DNA of 64,000 bases from Curvularia sp. ZM96 (Eukaryota; Ascomycota; Dothideomycetes; Pleosporales; Pleosporaceae). This document shows positions 36,498 to 46,211 of this stretch, in pieces. The translations under genes were made by a program, and so were the position numbers. The stretch lies in the NCBI GenBank assembly GCA_022457065.1, contig JAJGBQ010000006.1, positions 1,054,001-1,118,000 on the forward strand, given 5' to 3'. The notes below the pieces were generated by a model. The model searched no databases and was not told where the DNA came from. It saw only the letters and a program-made list of their open reading frames with translations. Numbering within the stretch: the stretch's first letter is position 1; every line of letters starts with the position of its first letter.

Positions 36498-36960
36498 ATG
36501 AAGACCACCTCCCTCGCCATCTTCACCCTCTTCTCCTTCGCCCTCGCCAATCCGGTTTCATCACCACCAGCTACCTGCCCAACATGCGACTACCGCCCGG
36601 GCTTCAACAAATGCGACATCACCACCTCGTGCACGTATGTCTGGGGTCATCAGGATCCCAACACGCCTGCGCCTTACTACTGCGCTTGCCGCGCTGGATA
36701 CCGTACGTTTCTCCCCTTCCCCTCCTTGCATGCCTTGTGGTGATTAATGAGCTAACGTGAGACCAGGTGCATCGAACTGCGCGCCCAACGATAAAAGCAA
36801 GCAGTGGCGTCTCCCATGGTACGGAACTCCAAATGGTGATCCCAGTCAGCAGGGTAGGGTATTTGTCGCGCCGGGAGTGGCGTGTGATCAACTCTGTGAC
36901 AATTGGCAGCTGGGTAAGGATGGGTGCCAGGAGGTTCCGGAGCAGGGTTCGTGCTTGTAG
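36498..36960 (+). CDS. Small secreted cysteine-rich protein, EGF-like
   Basis: Exons are 36498-36702 and 36767-36960 (intron 64 bp), 132 aa. A signal peptide of about 17 residues (MKTTSLAIFTLFSFALA) leads into a mature chain with 11 cysteines. YYCACRAGYR resembles the C-x-C-x-x-G-Y end of an EGF-like module and spans the intron. The second half has GRVFVAPGVACDQLC and a final Cys two residues from the end. Size, secretion signal and Cys content match the class of small secreted proteins that includes wall-associated proteins and candidate effectors. I recognise the pattern as recurrent in Dothideomycetes but know of no assigned function. The odd Cys number leaves one unpaired or used in a dimer. 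Confidence 0.8.
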
Positions 36961-37694
36961 AAGATGGAAGAGGAGAAGCGGGATGTGCGCCTTGAGTAGA
37001 TTGGGAGGGTGTTTGTGGGGTGTGGGAGTGAACTGTATACATTGAATGCGAATTTCATAATGATAACGATGATCTGCGATGGTTAATTGCTATAATTTTT
37101 CCGTGGAAATAGCCGCTATGGAGCTTGAGTGAAGTTTAAGAGTCGTGCATAGCTCCCAGACGTGAGCAAACGATTCAGTAGTCTGTCTATGTGGCGAGCA
37201 GTTGACTTGGACTGAGCATGGATGGGTTGCTAGGTAATCAAGGAGATATAAAGATCTATTGAGCTAGAATAGCATGATCAAACCTATCTAGAAATGTCTA
37301 TTAAATTGTAGCGCATCATCATGGGTGAAGGGCACTAGCTTTGGGTTTCCAATTTTTGATCTCAATACAGACGTGAATGCAAAAAGAGATAAATTTGCTT
37401 ACTATTGTATATAGTACAACATCCTTCTAGAATTTTGTATTGTCCTAGATTTTGTTTCACAAACAGCCCTGCAAACGAACCTATACGTACTCAGTAATTC
37501 ACCACGAATCAACATAACATGGTGAAAGCAGTTATTACTACGACAACAATGTCCTACTACAGTATACACAACGCCTTAACACTCTTCCTCTTATAATATT
37601 AATCTTATAATATTCTAAGATAAACTCGTTATACTACAACTTATATACGCCTTACAACTCTATTTAATATCCAAGACCCCGTTCATCCACCACG
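36961..37694. other. AT-rich intergenic block
   Basis: 734 bp. From about 37040 the sequence is AT-rich, strongest at 37560-37670, where TTATAATATT words repeat. It resembles fungal AT-rich non-coding DNA or a decayed repeat. No frame is coding. It ends just before the start codon at 37695. Confidence 0.5.
37590..37614. repeat. Direct repeat CTTATAATATT x2
   Basis: Two identical 11-bp copies (37590-37600 and 37604-37614) separated by three bases, within the AT-rich block. Confidence 0.7.
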
Positions 37695-38540
37695 ATGGTG
37701 AGCACTAGATCTATGGGATCCAATCTTGGGAAGCGCAAAGCTACCGATGAACTAGTTTCGCTACCACCAGCCAAACGCTCAGCGAAGAAAAACGGTGTAT
37801 CGGCCCAGCAGCCACCAAGACTAAAACTATCTTCACCTCCACGACGGGCTCAAAGAAAACCTGTTTATCAGGTGTCTCCAACCTCAGCCACCTCCTCTTC
37901 CCGCGAGTCGTCGGTTAGTTCAGACACCAACGACACCGATGCTTACGATGCAGACATTGAGGATGGAGACCAAACCGAGGGCGAGGACACTGATGATTCA
38001 GACGCGGAGGATGCGGAAGCAAGTCACCTTCTTGACCGCATCCGCTCTGGTATCGCGTATACCCAGAAGCAGCAAGCCCTTAGCAAGCCCATTATGCAAA
38101 CAACGTATTTCCAAATCGACACCTCAAGCCCATCATCGCGAAAAGCTCTTGCTCTCCTTGGCCGCCACGCCGTGCTCATCGCCTCAGCTCCCCCATTCGA
38201 ACTCTTTGAGCTGGGCATCCCGCGCCCAAACTGGGTCGCTGAAGGCGATCTGCCAGGTCTCTATGATCCGCCGTGGTGGGTGGGCAAGTCGCAGGCGGAG
38301 ATCAAAGCTGGACCTCATGCGGAAGAGGCTGATGTTCGGAGGGCTGCAGGGCACCTCAAGGGTTTGGAGACGAGGCGGAGCAAGAAGAAGGGCTTAACTG
38401 CTCGTGAGAAAGAGAACGAGTGGAAGTTGAATGCAGCGATGAAGAACCAGAAGAAGAGGGCATATTATCATGATAAGGAGGAAGATGACAATGAGACTGA
38501 TAGTGAGGTGGATGGTGGGGAGTATGTGCCTTCTTGTTGA
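37695..38540 (+). CDS. Uncharacterised protein with nuclear-type signals (281 aa)
   Basis: Single exon. The N-terminal 60 residues are basic, with KRKATDE and AKRSAKK, typical of nuclear localisation signals. A Ser-rich then strongly acidic Asp/Glu region follows (about residues 75-110). Residues 115-200 look folded, with SGIAYTQKQQALSKPIMQTT and a Trp/Pro-rich ELGIPRPNW...YDPPWW segment. The C-terminus is a charged helix ending in an acidic tail. I do not recognise the family. The acidic/basic layout would suit a chromatin or nucleolar protein, but that is a guess. Length, clean start and composition support a real gene. Confidence 0.7.
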   Translation: MVSTRSMGSNLGKRKATDELVSLPPAKRSAKKNGVSAQQPPRLKLSSPPRRAQRKPVYQVSPTSATSSSRESSVSSDTNDTDAYDADIEDGDQTEGEDTDDSDAEDAEASHLLDRIRSGIAYTQKQQALSKPIMQTTYFQIDTSSPSSRKALALLGRHAVLIASAPPFELFELGIPRPNWVAEGDLPGLYDPPWWVGKSQAEIKAGPHAEEADVRRAAGHLKGLETRRSKKKGLTAREKENEWKLNAAMKNQKKRAYYHDKEEDDNETDSEVDGGEYVPSC

Positions 38541-38925
38541 AAGTAGGTATCTCGAAGTTTAGTTCGAAGGATCAACTACGTCTGAGACGTTTTGGGTTTC
38601 TCGCTCGGTCAAGCCATCATACATTTGGGCAGGGAAAGTTTATAAGCAGATTAGATATCCTACCCATGTTGTGGACATTAAGCCACAGAAGTCCTTACGA
38701 TAGGTAGATCAAAAGCATCACCAAAAAAGGGGGACCAAAGCTTATTGAAAGAGTATGTCTGGGTATTGTAATATATACAAAAGCAGCACCGCCGCCAAAG
38801 AATGAAAATATATGATAGTGCAAGAAAGGAAGAGTCCAACCATTCATTTTCCGTTTCAAGAAAGCCTCATTTCGGTCTTCCTCACGTTAGACGCATGTCT
38901 TTGGTGAAATCAAAGTGTCCCACGT
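38541..38925. other. Tail-to-tail intergenic region
   Basis: 385 bp between the converging 37695-38540 gene and the AA9 gene. It should hold both 3' UTRs. Nothing else is seen. Confidence 0.5.
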
Positions 38926-39879
38926 TTAGTTGCGGAGAGTCTCGCGGAAAGCACGGCGACCACGCCTGGTCTTCTTGCCATTGCACTTGGGCTTCTGAGC
39001 AGGGGCGCTGGGCTGAGCAACGGGTTGAGCAGGTTGGGGCTTGGAAGCCTCGGGCTGGGTAGTCTCGGGCTGAGTAGCAGGGGAAGAAGCAGCAGGGGCA
39101 GCAGGCTTGGGAGTGGCAGGGCTGGGGGTGGCAGGAGACTGAGCAGCACTGCCGCTGCCGGCCTTGTAGACAGGGAGGGCAGGGAAGGGGTAGTCCTTGT
39201 ATCCGCCCCAAACGCTGAAGTTCCAGGAGGGGTCGGTCTTCTTGTAGCCACCGGGGAACTTGATAGTATCCTTGGGAATTGCGGTGCCACTACCAGTAAC
39301 CTTGATCTGAGCACAGCCGTAGTAGAATTCAGCTTGGCCGTCGTGGGCACCGTGAACACCGACGTGCTCGGGGCGGACGAGGTACTCGCCCGGAGCAATG
39401 TCTTCGGGGATGATGAACTCAATGTTGTTCTTGTCCCAAGTGCACCAGGCGTCGCCCTTGATGTCACCCTGTCTGCAGAGACCGCTCTGGAAGATCTTGA
39501 ACCATTCACCATCACCCTCGTACTCCTTGACGGAGCCAGGAGCCTTGGACATGTAGACAAAGGCAGGGCCAGGGTGCCTCATGGTAGCACCGACACCGAG
39601 CTTCATGGCCAGCTTGGAGCCAGCCTTGACCTCAGCAACACCGGTACGGCTTGCGGATGCGAAAGCACCCTTGTTGCAGCGGAAGTCGTTGACGTCGGGG
39701 GTCATACCATCGAGGGGGTTCTTCCACTTGGTGGGGTTGTACTTCTCATTACGAGTGTTCTGGCGGACGAACTCGTAAGGCTTGGTCTCCTTGCCTTCGA
39801 TGATGAGATTCTCGAAGAAGTAATGGGCGGAGGCGAGCTGCGCAATGGCGGCAGTGGAGGCGAGGAGAGAAAGCTTCAT
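38926..39879 (-). CDS. AA9 lytic polysaccharide monooxygenase
   Basis: Copper enzyme that oxidatively cleaves cellulose or related plant glucans outside the cell. Single exon, 317 aa. An 18-residue signal peptide ends in ASA, leaving His19 as the mature N-terminus, the first arm of the histidine brace. His102 (TMRHPGP) is the second ligand and Tyr186 (EFYYGC) the axial tyrosine. Cysteines at 68, 135, 146 and 189 can form the usual disulfides. The second-shell residue two before the tyrosine is Glu184, where most AA9 enzymes have Gln. After about residue 245 a Pro/Ala/Ser/Gln-rich linker runs to a short basic end (KKTRRGRR). There is no CBM1. Third positions are strongly biased to C/G, leaving the opposite strand open for 1.2 kb, a sign of high expression. 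Confidence 0.92.
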   Translation of the reverse strand: MKLSLLASTAAIAQLASAHYFFENLIIEGKETKPYEFVRQNTRNEKYNPTKWKNPLDGMTPDVNDFRCNKGAFASASRTGVAEVKAGSKLAMKLGVGATMRHPGPAFVYMSKAPGSVKEYEGDGEWFKIFQSGLCRQGDIKGDAWCTWDKNNIEFIIPEDIAPGEYLVRPEHVGVHGAHDGQAEFYYGCAQIKVTGSGTAIPKDTIKFPGGYKKTDPSWNFSVWGGYKDYPFPALPVYKAGSGSAAQSPATPSPATPKPAAPAASSPATQPETTQPEASKPQPAQPVAQPSAPAQKPKCNGKKTRRGRRAFRETLRN

Positions 39880-41794
39880 GTTGACTTGTGTTTGAGGTTG
39901 AGGTTGGTTCTGGTGTTTGAATTTGGACTGGAAAGTGAAAGGATCGTGTATGGTAGGACTAGCCTAGAGAAACGAATGAAGGAGCGAAGGACAGTTGAGA
40001 AGCGAAAGACAGTTGGCAGTGGTGTGCTGATGATTTTCAAAAGTGGTTCTACACCACCTGTTATGTATCTCAGTACTTCCGCTTGTCTTGACTCCGCGGT
40101 CAAGCTCACTAACTCTTTTCAGAGACTAGAATCCTGCAATCCGTCCAGCCCCTCACTACCCACCACGTCTGCTTCGGCGCTTGAGGCCTTGTTTTCTTGG
40201 CTGCAATCTTGTTCCGTTTTGCCGCTAACCTGTGGCGAAGCGAGATGACTGTGGGGATTCGAGATAGCTGTTTGTAGTGGCGTTCGGTGCCGTAGCGCCC
40301 ACTTTAGATAATCAGGTCATCGTAGTGTGCTGCCAGAGATGCCAGGCCTGTCATTGTTTCAAACAGTCTTCCTGACATTCGGATACTTGGCGCTCGGAGG
40401 TGTTGTCATTTGTGGACAAACTGGTCCCAGCGTGTTGGACAGCGGCGCACTTCTGTGCGTCCATGCTTCACGGATGTGAGACGACTGGGTCTACTCGCGA
40501 ACCAAGAATGGGCTCTGCGAACAAGTAGTCCGTACATGTGGGGGACCTTTCCACCAGTGGTGGATTTCGTTTCATGGCGTGAATAATTTTTCCCATACAC
40601 TTAATGTTTGATGAGGATAGCGCATTACAACCACTTACCGACAGCCTGATCAGGTGGATCCAGATTGCAAGGCTGCATTACACGACGTCAGTGCTGTCCA
40701 CTGTACAGCGCATGGGAGCGACAGGGTATTCCGAAGGGGTTGGTCAACTTCAGGGTGACAATATACGAAAGGATGAGACGAGCATTGGACAGAGGACAGA
40801 GGACGTGAGCGTATCGAGAACCTTTTGTAGTTGCTCTGTTATAGGCACCTATAGGCCACGTTCAGCCACGCCCTTGAGCACAATTGAGTTATTTGGAGCT
40901 GTTAAGGGATCTCCTTCGATCAGCTAAGCTATTCTGTGATGCAGTCCAACGCCTAATTCCTCGGGTTGCTGAGTTTGACAGAGGAGCAACTCCTGAATGA
41001 GCGTCGGTACTTTGGTCTGGTTACTAGCGCAGTGGATCCGTTCCGTTGTATCCACTGTGGGTCTATGTCTAGAACAGGAAAGCTCTAGCGTGTTCCGAAT
41101 AACGTGTGGCTTGTTTCAGACATCGGTGTCTGACAAAACGTCTGCCGAGAATCACATGCAGGGCCCAATCATTGAACAGCTGGATGCAAAGCGCCAAGGT
41201 CGGCTTGGCACGATGACATGGCCAAGATGGAGCATTCAGCAGCAATTTTGACAAAAGCGGAGGCATTATTCTCGAAGGTCTATGATTAGAACAAGGGTGC
41301 GCGGACGAAGTTCACCGCACACGCCATGTATATGAACAATGGTAGCGCTGAGAGAACTGGGATATGGCCTGATGGAGCATTCTCGCGAAAGGCGAGCATC
41401 TAGTGCATGATCCTACTATGCAGCTCCTATCGCGTAGAGTTCCCCTGGAGAAGCACACAATGGAAGTGGTGGGACGTGCCAGCGCTTGGCGTCAGCGGAG
41501 TCGGTATCCGTCGAACGAAACAAAGGATCACTGGAATAAACACAACAGCAATCTGATTTTGTGTGCAGCGAGGCGCGTCGAAGCGGATGTGGATGGTGAT
41601 GCGAGCTGGGACGAAACGGTGTCGTGATGGTGTCGCCTGACCTAGCACATCTGGTTACTAACAGGTCATGCGGCATCGATCCTCTCGATTTCTATTATAT
41701 CACTCGAGGTCCTACGAAGTACTATTCCTACATACTCTTTAGCCAACATTTTCGAGTTTATCGCGCGCCTACGCCCTGGCGCCAAACAGCCACA
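39880..41794. other. Intergenic, AA9 promoter side
   Basis: 1.9 kb between the AA9 start and the small gene at 41795. The first 80 bp upstream of the AA9 ATG form a CA/CT-rich leader on the gene strand. A TATTATAT box at 41693-41700 lies about 95 bp before the ATG at 41795. No other gene is seen. Confidence 0.4.
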
Positions 41795-42115
41795 ATGTCA
41801 TCGGCCAAGGAACAACCCCTCGCCTCGACCTGCCTCAATGTGAAACAACAAAATCGTATTCAGAAAAGACGGCTCGCCCGACAGAAGCTCAATGCTCATC
41901 TCATCCTTAACCGAGACAAGGCCAAGATGTACAGTCAATCCCCACTGCACCCCAGTCGGCAAGAGCCGAATACCGGGTGCGCGCAACAGTCTCGAAACTC
42001 TGATCAGCACTTGCACTCGTTTACGCTCGAACAAATCCTCGTCCAAGATATAAATACCCTTGCGATCGGCACTTCAAAGCTGGTTGACATGTCAGGGGAG
42101 AAGACGAAGCTTTGA
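41795..42115 (+). CDS. Small basic protein, unknown (106 aa)
   Basis: Open frame from the ATG at 41795 with no intron. Residues 15-40 (KQQNRIQKRRLARQKLNAHL) are strongly basic and helical and resemble a bZIP basic region. The canonical N-x-x-(A/S)-(A/S)-x-x-(S/C)-R spacing is not complete, and no leucine zipper follows. The second half is Gln/Ser/His-rich, then FTLEQILVQDINTLAIGT. A possible TATA box lies about 95 bp upstream. I do not recognise a family. It could be a short transcription-related protein or a chance frame. Confidence 0.45.
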   Translation: MSSAKEQPLASTCLNVKQQNRIQKRRLARQKLNAHLILNRDKAKMYSQSPLHPSRQEPNTGCAQQSRNSDQHLHSFTLEQILVQDINTLAIGTSKLVDMSGEKTKL

Positions 42116-43755
42116 CAGGTTTTCCTGGTAGCGATCTCATAGCCAAGCCTCGTATCTTAATCATCATGCCATGCACACTGCTGCTATCGTACCACAGTCT
42201 GTGTGTTTCCACCAATGATTCTGTCTAGAATCGTAGGTTATTCCCTGTAGGAAGAAGCTCTGGTGGTTGAACATGTGGAGATTATGCGCCCTGTGTTTCC
42301 TGGTCAATGCTGAGAAAAGGCTATTGAGAAGTTGTCGTTGTACGTAGGACGAGTGGACACTGAAAGAAAACGAGGGTTTTTTTAAGGAATATTTCATCGG
42401 TGTGCGAACATCACAGACGTAATGAGGGGCATACAGGCTTTTGTGATAGCCAGGCACCGAAAGGGTAACACAGGTACGAAACGTCATCATGAGGAAGTAC
42501 GAGTTGGAACAAATTATCTGTAGAACTTGCCTCTTCAATAAACCTTGAATATTCCTTTATGCTCAAACCCAAGCTTAAAAGGTCTCACTTCACGAAGCAC
42601 CCGTCAACAAAATCTCCGAATTCAAGCCAGGAGAGCTTTGCAGCGTCGATTCCGCTCCACTATGTGATTGGAAACGAATGTAACACGCTCTCAAGTGACG
42701 TCTACCATCTCTAAGAGCCATCTTGTCCGTTCCTCTCACTCTCTGTTATAGCCGTAAAAACAAGCTGATCCCCTACCTGACTCCGACCTTCTGCACTATT
42801 GTCCGACACATCGGCACGCCTACCTTATCTGTTCCTCTTCCCTGCACCCCATTCTTCCCCAGCTTATTGCATAGAGTTCTGAATCTGCAAGGGGCTTCTT
42901 GATCCTTTAATCTACATTAGGTCATTGATCACCCTTCCTCACATACCTACCTCCACCTTTAATCTCATGCAATCTATGCTTTTTGTAGTGCCCAATCGTA
43001 TCACTCACAAATCTCCGCTCTATACAAAAACGAATAGGCAGCAGAAGGTACTAGAATGCCCAGAGTCTCCAAGCCCCAGTATCCAATCACATTCATTAAA
43101 CCATCATGAACCTCACCCTGAAAGCAGTCTAGCCAAACATGTCGACAGACACGGTGAGTATCTAATACGTTTCTTCTTAGAGGAGATACACAACTCTGTC
43201 ACTCAAGCCAGCACCAGAGATTTGATTTCAGCTTTGTGGTGTTGATCTGCTCGATTGTGCATCGCTCCTTCATCCCTGGGGCTCCATCATGTATTGTGCT
43301 ACAACAGAAAAGAAAACTAACTAACCCCCATCCTGTACACGAACAAAAAAATACACACGTCCAACATGTATGACAAATCAATTCTGCTAGTTACCCGTTC
43401 TCTTCCCAGCAAATATAGAATCTAAGAAAGAGACGACATGCGATCTCACATCCTCCACGTCATCCAGCGACTGTTAGGTAAGACTCGAATGCAACACTTG
43501 TATTTTACAAACTTATCACACCTCATACGAGTATCCCGTAGTATTGCTAGTACTGATGTTTCCATGTCTCTCTGTAATACTACACAGAAAAGGCCCCCTG
43601 CTTTTGAAACCAAGAAAACGTGGGGTAATACACAAGCCGTCTTTTCACATTCCATTCCATTCTCACTAGCCCATTTTTACTTCTTCATCAGAAAGACACA
43701 AAAACGCCATAAGCGCCTGTTACAAAATGCGTCCCACTAGCAAACCACAGTGCCC
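42116..43755. other. Intergenic; possible leader with upstream frames at 43.1 kb
   Basis: 1.6 kb between the small basic gene and the EBP2 3' end. At 43106-43132 a nine-codon frame ends in a stop. Seven bases later an ATG (43139) runs five codons into a perfect donor GTGAGT at 43154. This looks like the start of a small spliced gene, but I could not follow a convincing second exon. Confidence 0.35.
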
Positions 43756-45175
43756 CTAATGCATCTTCGCCCTCCTCGCCTTACCCGGCCTCTTACTCGC
43801 GCCTCCACCAGTCTTCCCCTTCATCTTGCGGACAGAAAAGCCTCTGCCATCAGCACTAGACTGCGCATCGTTACTCTTAGCATGTCTCTTCTTGCCTCCA
43901 AAGCCATATTTAGAGTCTTTCTTCTGGCGCTTAGCGTTGAAAGCCTTGCCGTCGGCACCACGGCCACGACGCTCAGATTTGGAGTCCTCGGCAGTGGCGG
44001 CGACGTCGAAGAGGTCTTCTTCGTTGGTCGAGGTGATGTCTGCACCTTGTCGCTCTAGCATGACTGTTAGTATACACATATACACAACTCTGAAAACCAC
44101 TCTCGTGAGGAGTGGGGTGGAAAAACATACTTCGCTTGAGGGTGTTGATCTTCTCCATAGTATCCCGCTTCTCCTTGGCGCGCTCCTGCATCTTAGCGAC
44201 CTGGACTTGCTTGCCAAACTTCTTCAAGTCTCTCTGTTTCCGTGCCTCAGCTGCCGCCTTCTTGCCAGCCGCTGCGTCAATCAGCTTCTGCTTGATCTTG
44301 CCCATGTGCTCATCGCTCTTGACCATCTCGGCAAAGTAATCAGCCGGTCGTGAGAAGGGCACACCCTCCTTCTTGAGCTTTTGTCGCGCATCCTTGACAG
44401 ACGACAGGCACTGCTTGTAGAATGCGAGTTCGCGGTTCAGGTCGTCTTCAACGTCGGCAATCTCGACGGGTTCGTCGGTAGTGACTGATTGGTGTTCTGA
44501 GAAGGCGAGCTTCGAGTAAGGGAGCTGAATGCGGTGCAGGGCGGCGGTAAGAGCGGCGGTGTTGTTAATCGTGAGGCGTTGGTGGGGGATGATGTCGCCC
44601 TTGTCTTCCGAGGCGATAGAATCAAGGTCTGAGAGTGCAATGTCTTCCTCCTCTTCCTCCTCTTCCTCCTCTTCCTCCTCTTCCTCCTCTTCCTCCTCTT
44701 CCTCCTCTTCCTCCTCTTCCTCCTCATCATCGTCCTCCTCATCCTCGCCCTCTTCTTCGTTCTCCTCGTCCGAGCTAATGTCGCTTTCGCTGTCGTCGAG
44801 ATGCGCAAGGTCGATCTTGGGTCGCCCAGAAGTCTCCTCATCGTCGCTCTCATCCTCGTCCTCATCTTCGTCCTCGCTACCCTCAGTCTCCCACTCAGCT
44901 TCCTTGACAGCAGGCGCAGCCTTGGAAGCCTTTCCTTCCTTCTTATCCTTGCCCGACTTCTTCGCCTTGCCATTGACCTTTGCCTCTACCTCGTCCAGCG
45001 GCACTGGAACACCCCCTTCCTCGGCATCCTCGTCGCTACTTTCATGCTGCGCCTTGGTCTCTTCGCGCTTCTGTTTCTTTTTCTGGACTTGTTTCTCGTG
45101 TTTGCGCTGCTTCTCCAGCTTGATATTGCGGCCCTGATAATTGTCCAGCGCCGACTTGAGCTTACTTTTCGCCAT
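43756..45175 (-). CDS. EBP2: rRNA-processing protein Ebp2
   Basis: Nucleolar factor needed for 27S pre-rRNA processing and 60S subunit assembly. Exons on the minus strand are 45175-44131 and 44054-43756 (intron 76 bp), 447 aa. The conserved EBP2 core is present: ELAFYKQCL, KKEGVPFSRPADYFAEMVKS and RDLKKFGKQVQVAKMQERAK. The C-terminus is very basic (KYGFGGKKR, SKRPGKARRAK). The N-terminal half is highly acidic, including about 28 Glu in a row. Two acceptors are possible. I chose the one at 44055 because it gives LKRKRQGAD, the natural family junction. The start is the ATG at 45175. The gene is divergent from HSBP1, 415 bp apart. Confidence 0.93.
44644..44724. repeat. Perfect 9-bp tandem repeat encoding poly-Glu in EBP2
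   Basis: Nine uninterrupted copies of CTTCCTCCT on the plus strand. On the minus strand each unit reads as three Glu codons, so copy-number change alters the Glu run by three residues without shifting the frame. Confidence 0.95.
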
Positions 45176-45590
45176 GTCGAACAAGTCTCTCTGTTGCGCA
45201 AGAAGTGAAAATAAAAGAGGAGTGTGAGCAATGCGTCGCCAAGTTTGTAGAAACTTGTACGCGATAATCCAGAGTCGACGTCAAAGCTTCCTCCCAAAAA
45301 TTCACTCGACAAGTTCCTAACTCTGGGCGCAAGAAACATTTTTAGCGCGGGCGCTAGCATCACCGCCCGCCCGAACAGGCAACAAGCCGCGGCGAAGAAC
45401 ACGTGCTTTCGTGTGCTGGCTTGGCACCGCTCACATACTACACCAGACGTATCCCAGTCTCCGTGTGTTTGTTGTCGCAACGACTCGGCGTCATTTGGAA
45501 AGCACTCTAATAATCGAATTCTGCCAAGGTCTTCAACCTTGTATCTCTGTGTCTCTTCGCATCGCGCAGACTAAACAAACTCATTACGCC
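45176..45590. promoter_or_regulatory. Divergent region EBP2/HSBP1
   Basis: 415 bp between two divergent starts, carrying both promoters. No heat-shock element array (GAA/TTC triplets) is evident by eye. Confidence 0.45.
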
Positions 45591-45941
45591 ATGGCCTCAC
45601 CCCAGCCGCTCGGCGATCGTACACAGAGCGACTCCGCAGTACGTTCCGAGGATGCCTTGCATACATCCTATCTTAGCTGACATGTCTGCTAGTCTGTCAG
45701 TGACAACAATCCCGAAGCCTCTGGCGAGCTTACGGCTGTCGTGGATGACCTGCTCAACCAGCTCAATACCAAGTTCAACTCGATAAGCAGCGAGTTGCTT
45801 GCAAAGAGTGAGTAGTAGTCGAGCCCCCATGTATGATATGTGTTAACAGTTGTAGTGGATGACATGTCGCGGCGGCTCGACAACCTGGAGGCGACTATCC
45901 AAAGCGGTGATGGCACCAAGGGCAATGGCTCGGGGAAATGA
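45591..45941 (+). CDS. Heat shock factor-binding protein 1 homologue
   Basis: Short coiled-coil protein that in animals trims heat shock factor trimers and binds the WASH complex. Exons are 45591-45638, 45693-45807 and 45856-45941. Introns are 54 and 48 bp, the phase is consistent, and the product is 82 aa, the HSBP1 size. The core reads GELTAVVDDLLNQLNTKF, then SISSELLAKMDDMSRRLDNLEATI, a heptad-repeat helix matching the HSBP1 family. The second intron falls inside the helix, at the Met codon of KMDDMS. The tail is Gly-rich. The gene is too fragmented for a simple open-frame search and was assembled from splice sites. Confidence 0.88.
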
Positions 45942-46211
45942 TTTACTTGTCATGAATGACTGGAGCAAGAAGCGCAGGCCGCATGTCTTCGACAGTTATT
46001 GAAGTTTAAGCAGTCAATCACATAGAGTTACAGCATTTGCCAAATGGTATTGTACTTGATTTCAACATGCTGATTCATCTATGTTATTGTCGTTTCCTCA
46101 TGACTCTCTTGCGCCACACGCGCTTCCGTCTCATTTTGTCGTAATGCTATTCCGTGCTAATGGTATCAACACATCCTCCAACTTACGCATCAACACGTAG
46201 ATACGAATTTT

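Noticed and set aside
39025..40248. 407-codon plus-strand frame opposite the AA9 gene
   Set aside because: It mirrors the strongly biased codons of the AA9 gene and continues into its promoter; the product has no domain or plausible signal.
44529..45137. Ser-rich plus frame opposite EBP2
   Set aside because: The poly-Ser is the reverse reading of the poly-Glu repeat; EBP2 is clearly the real gene.
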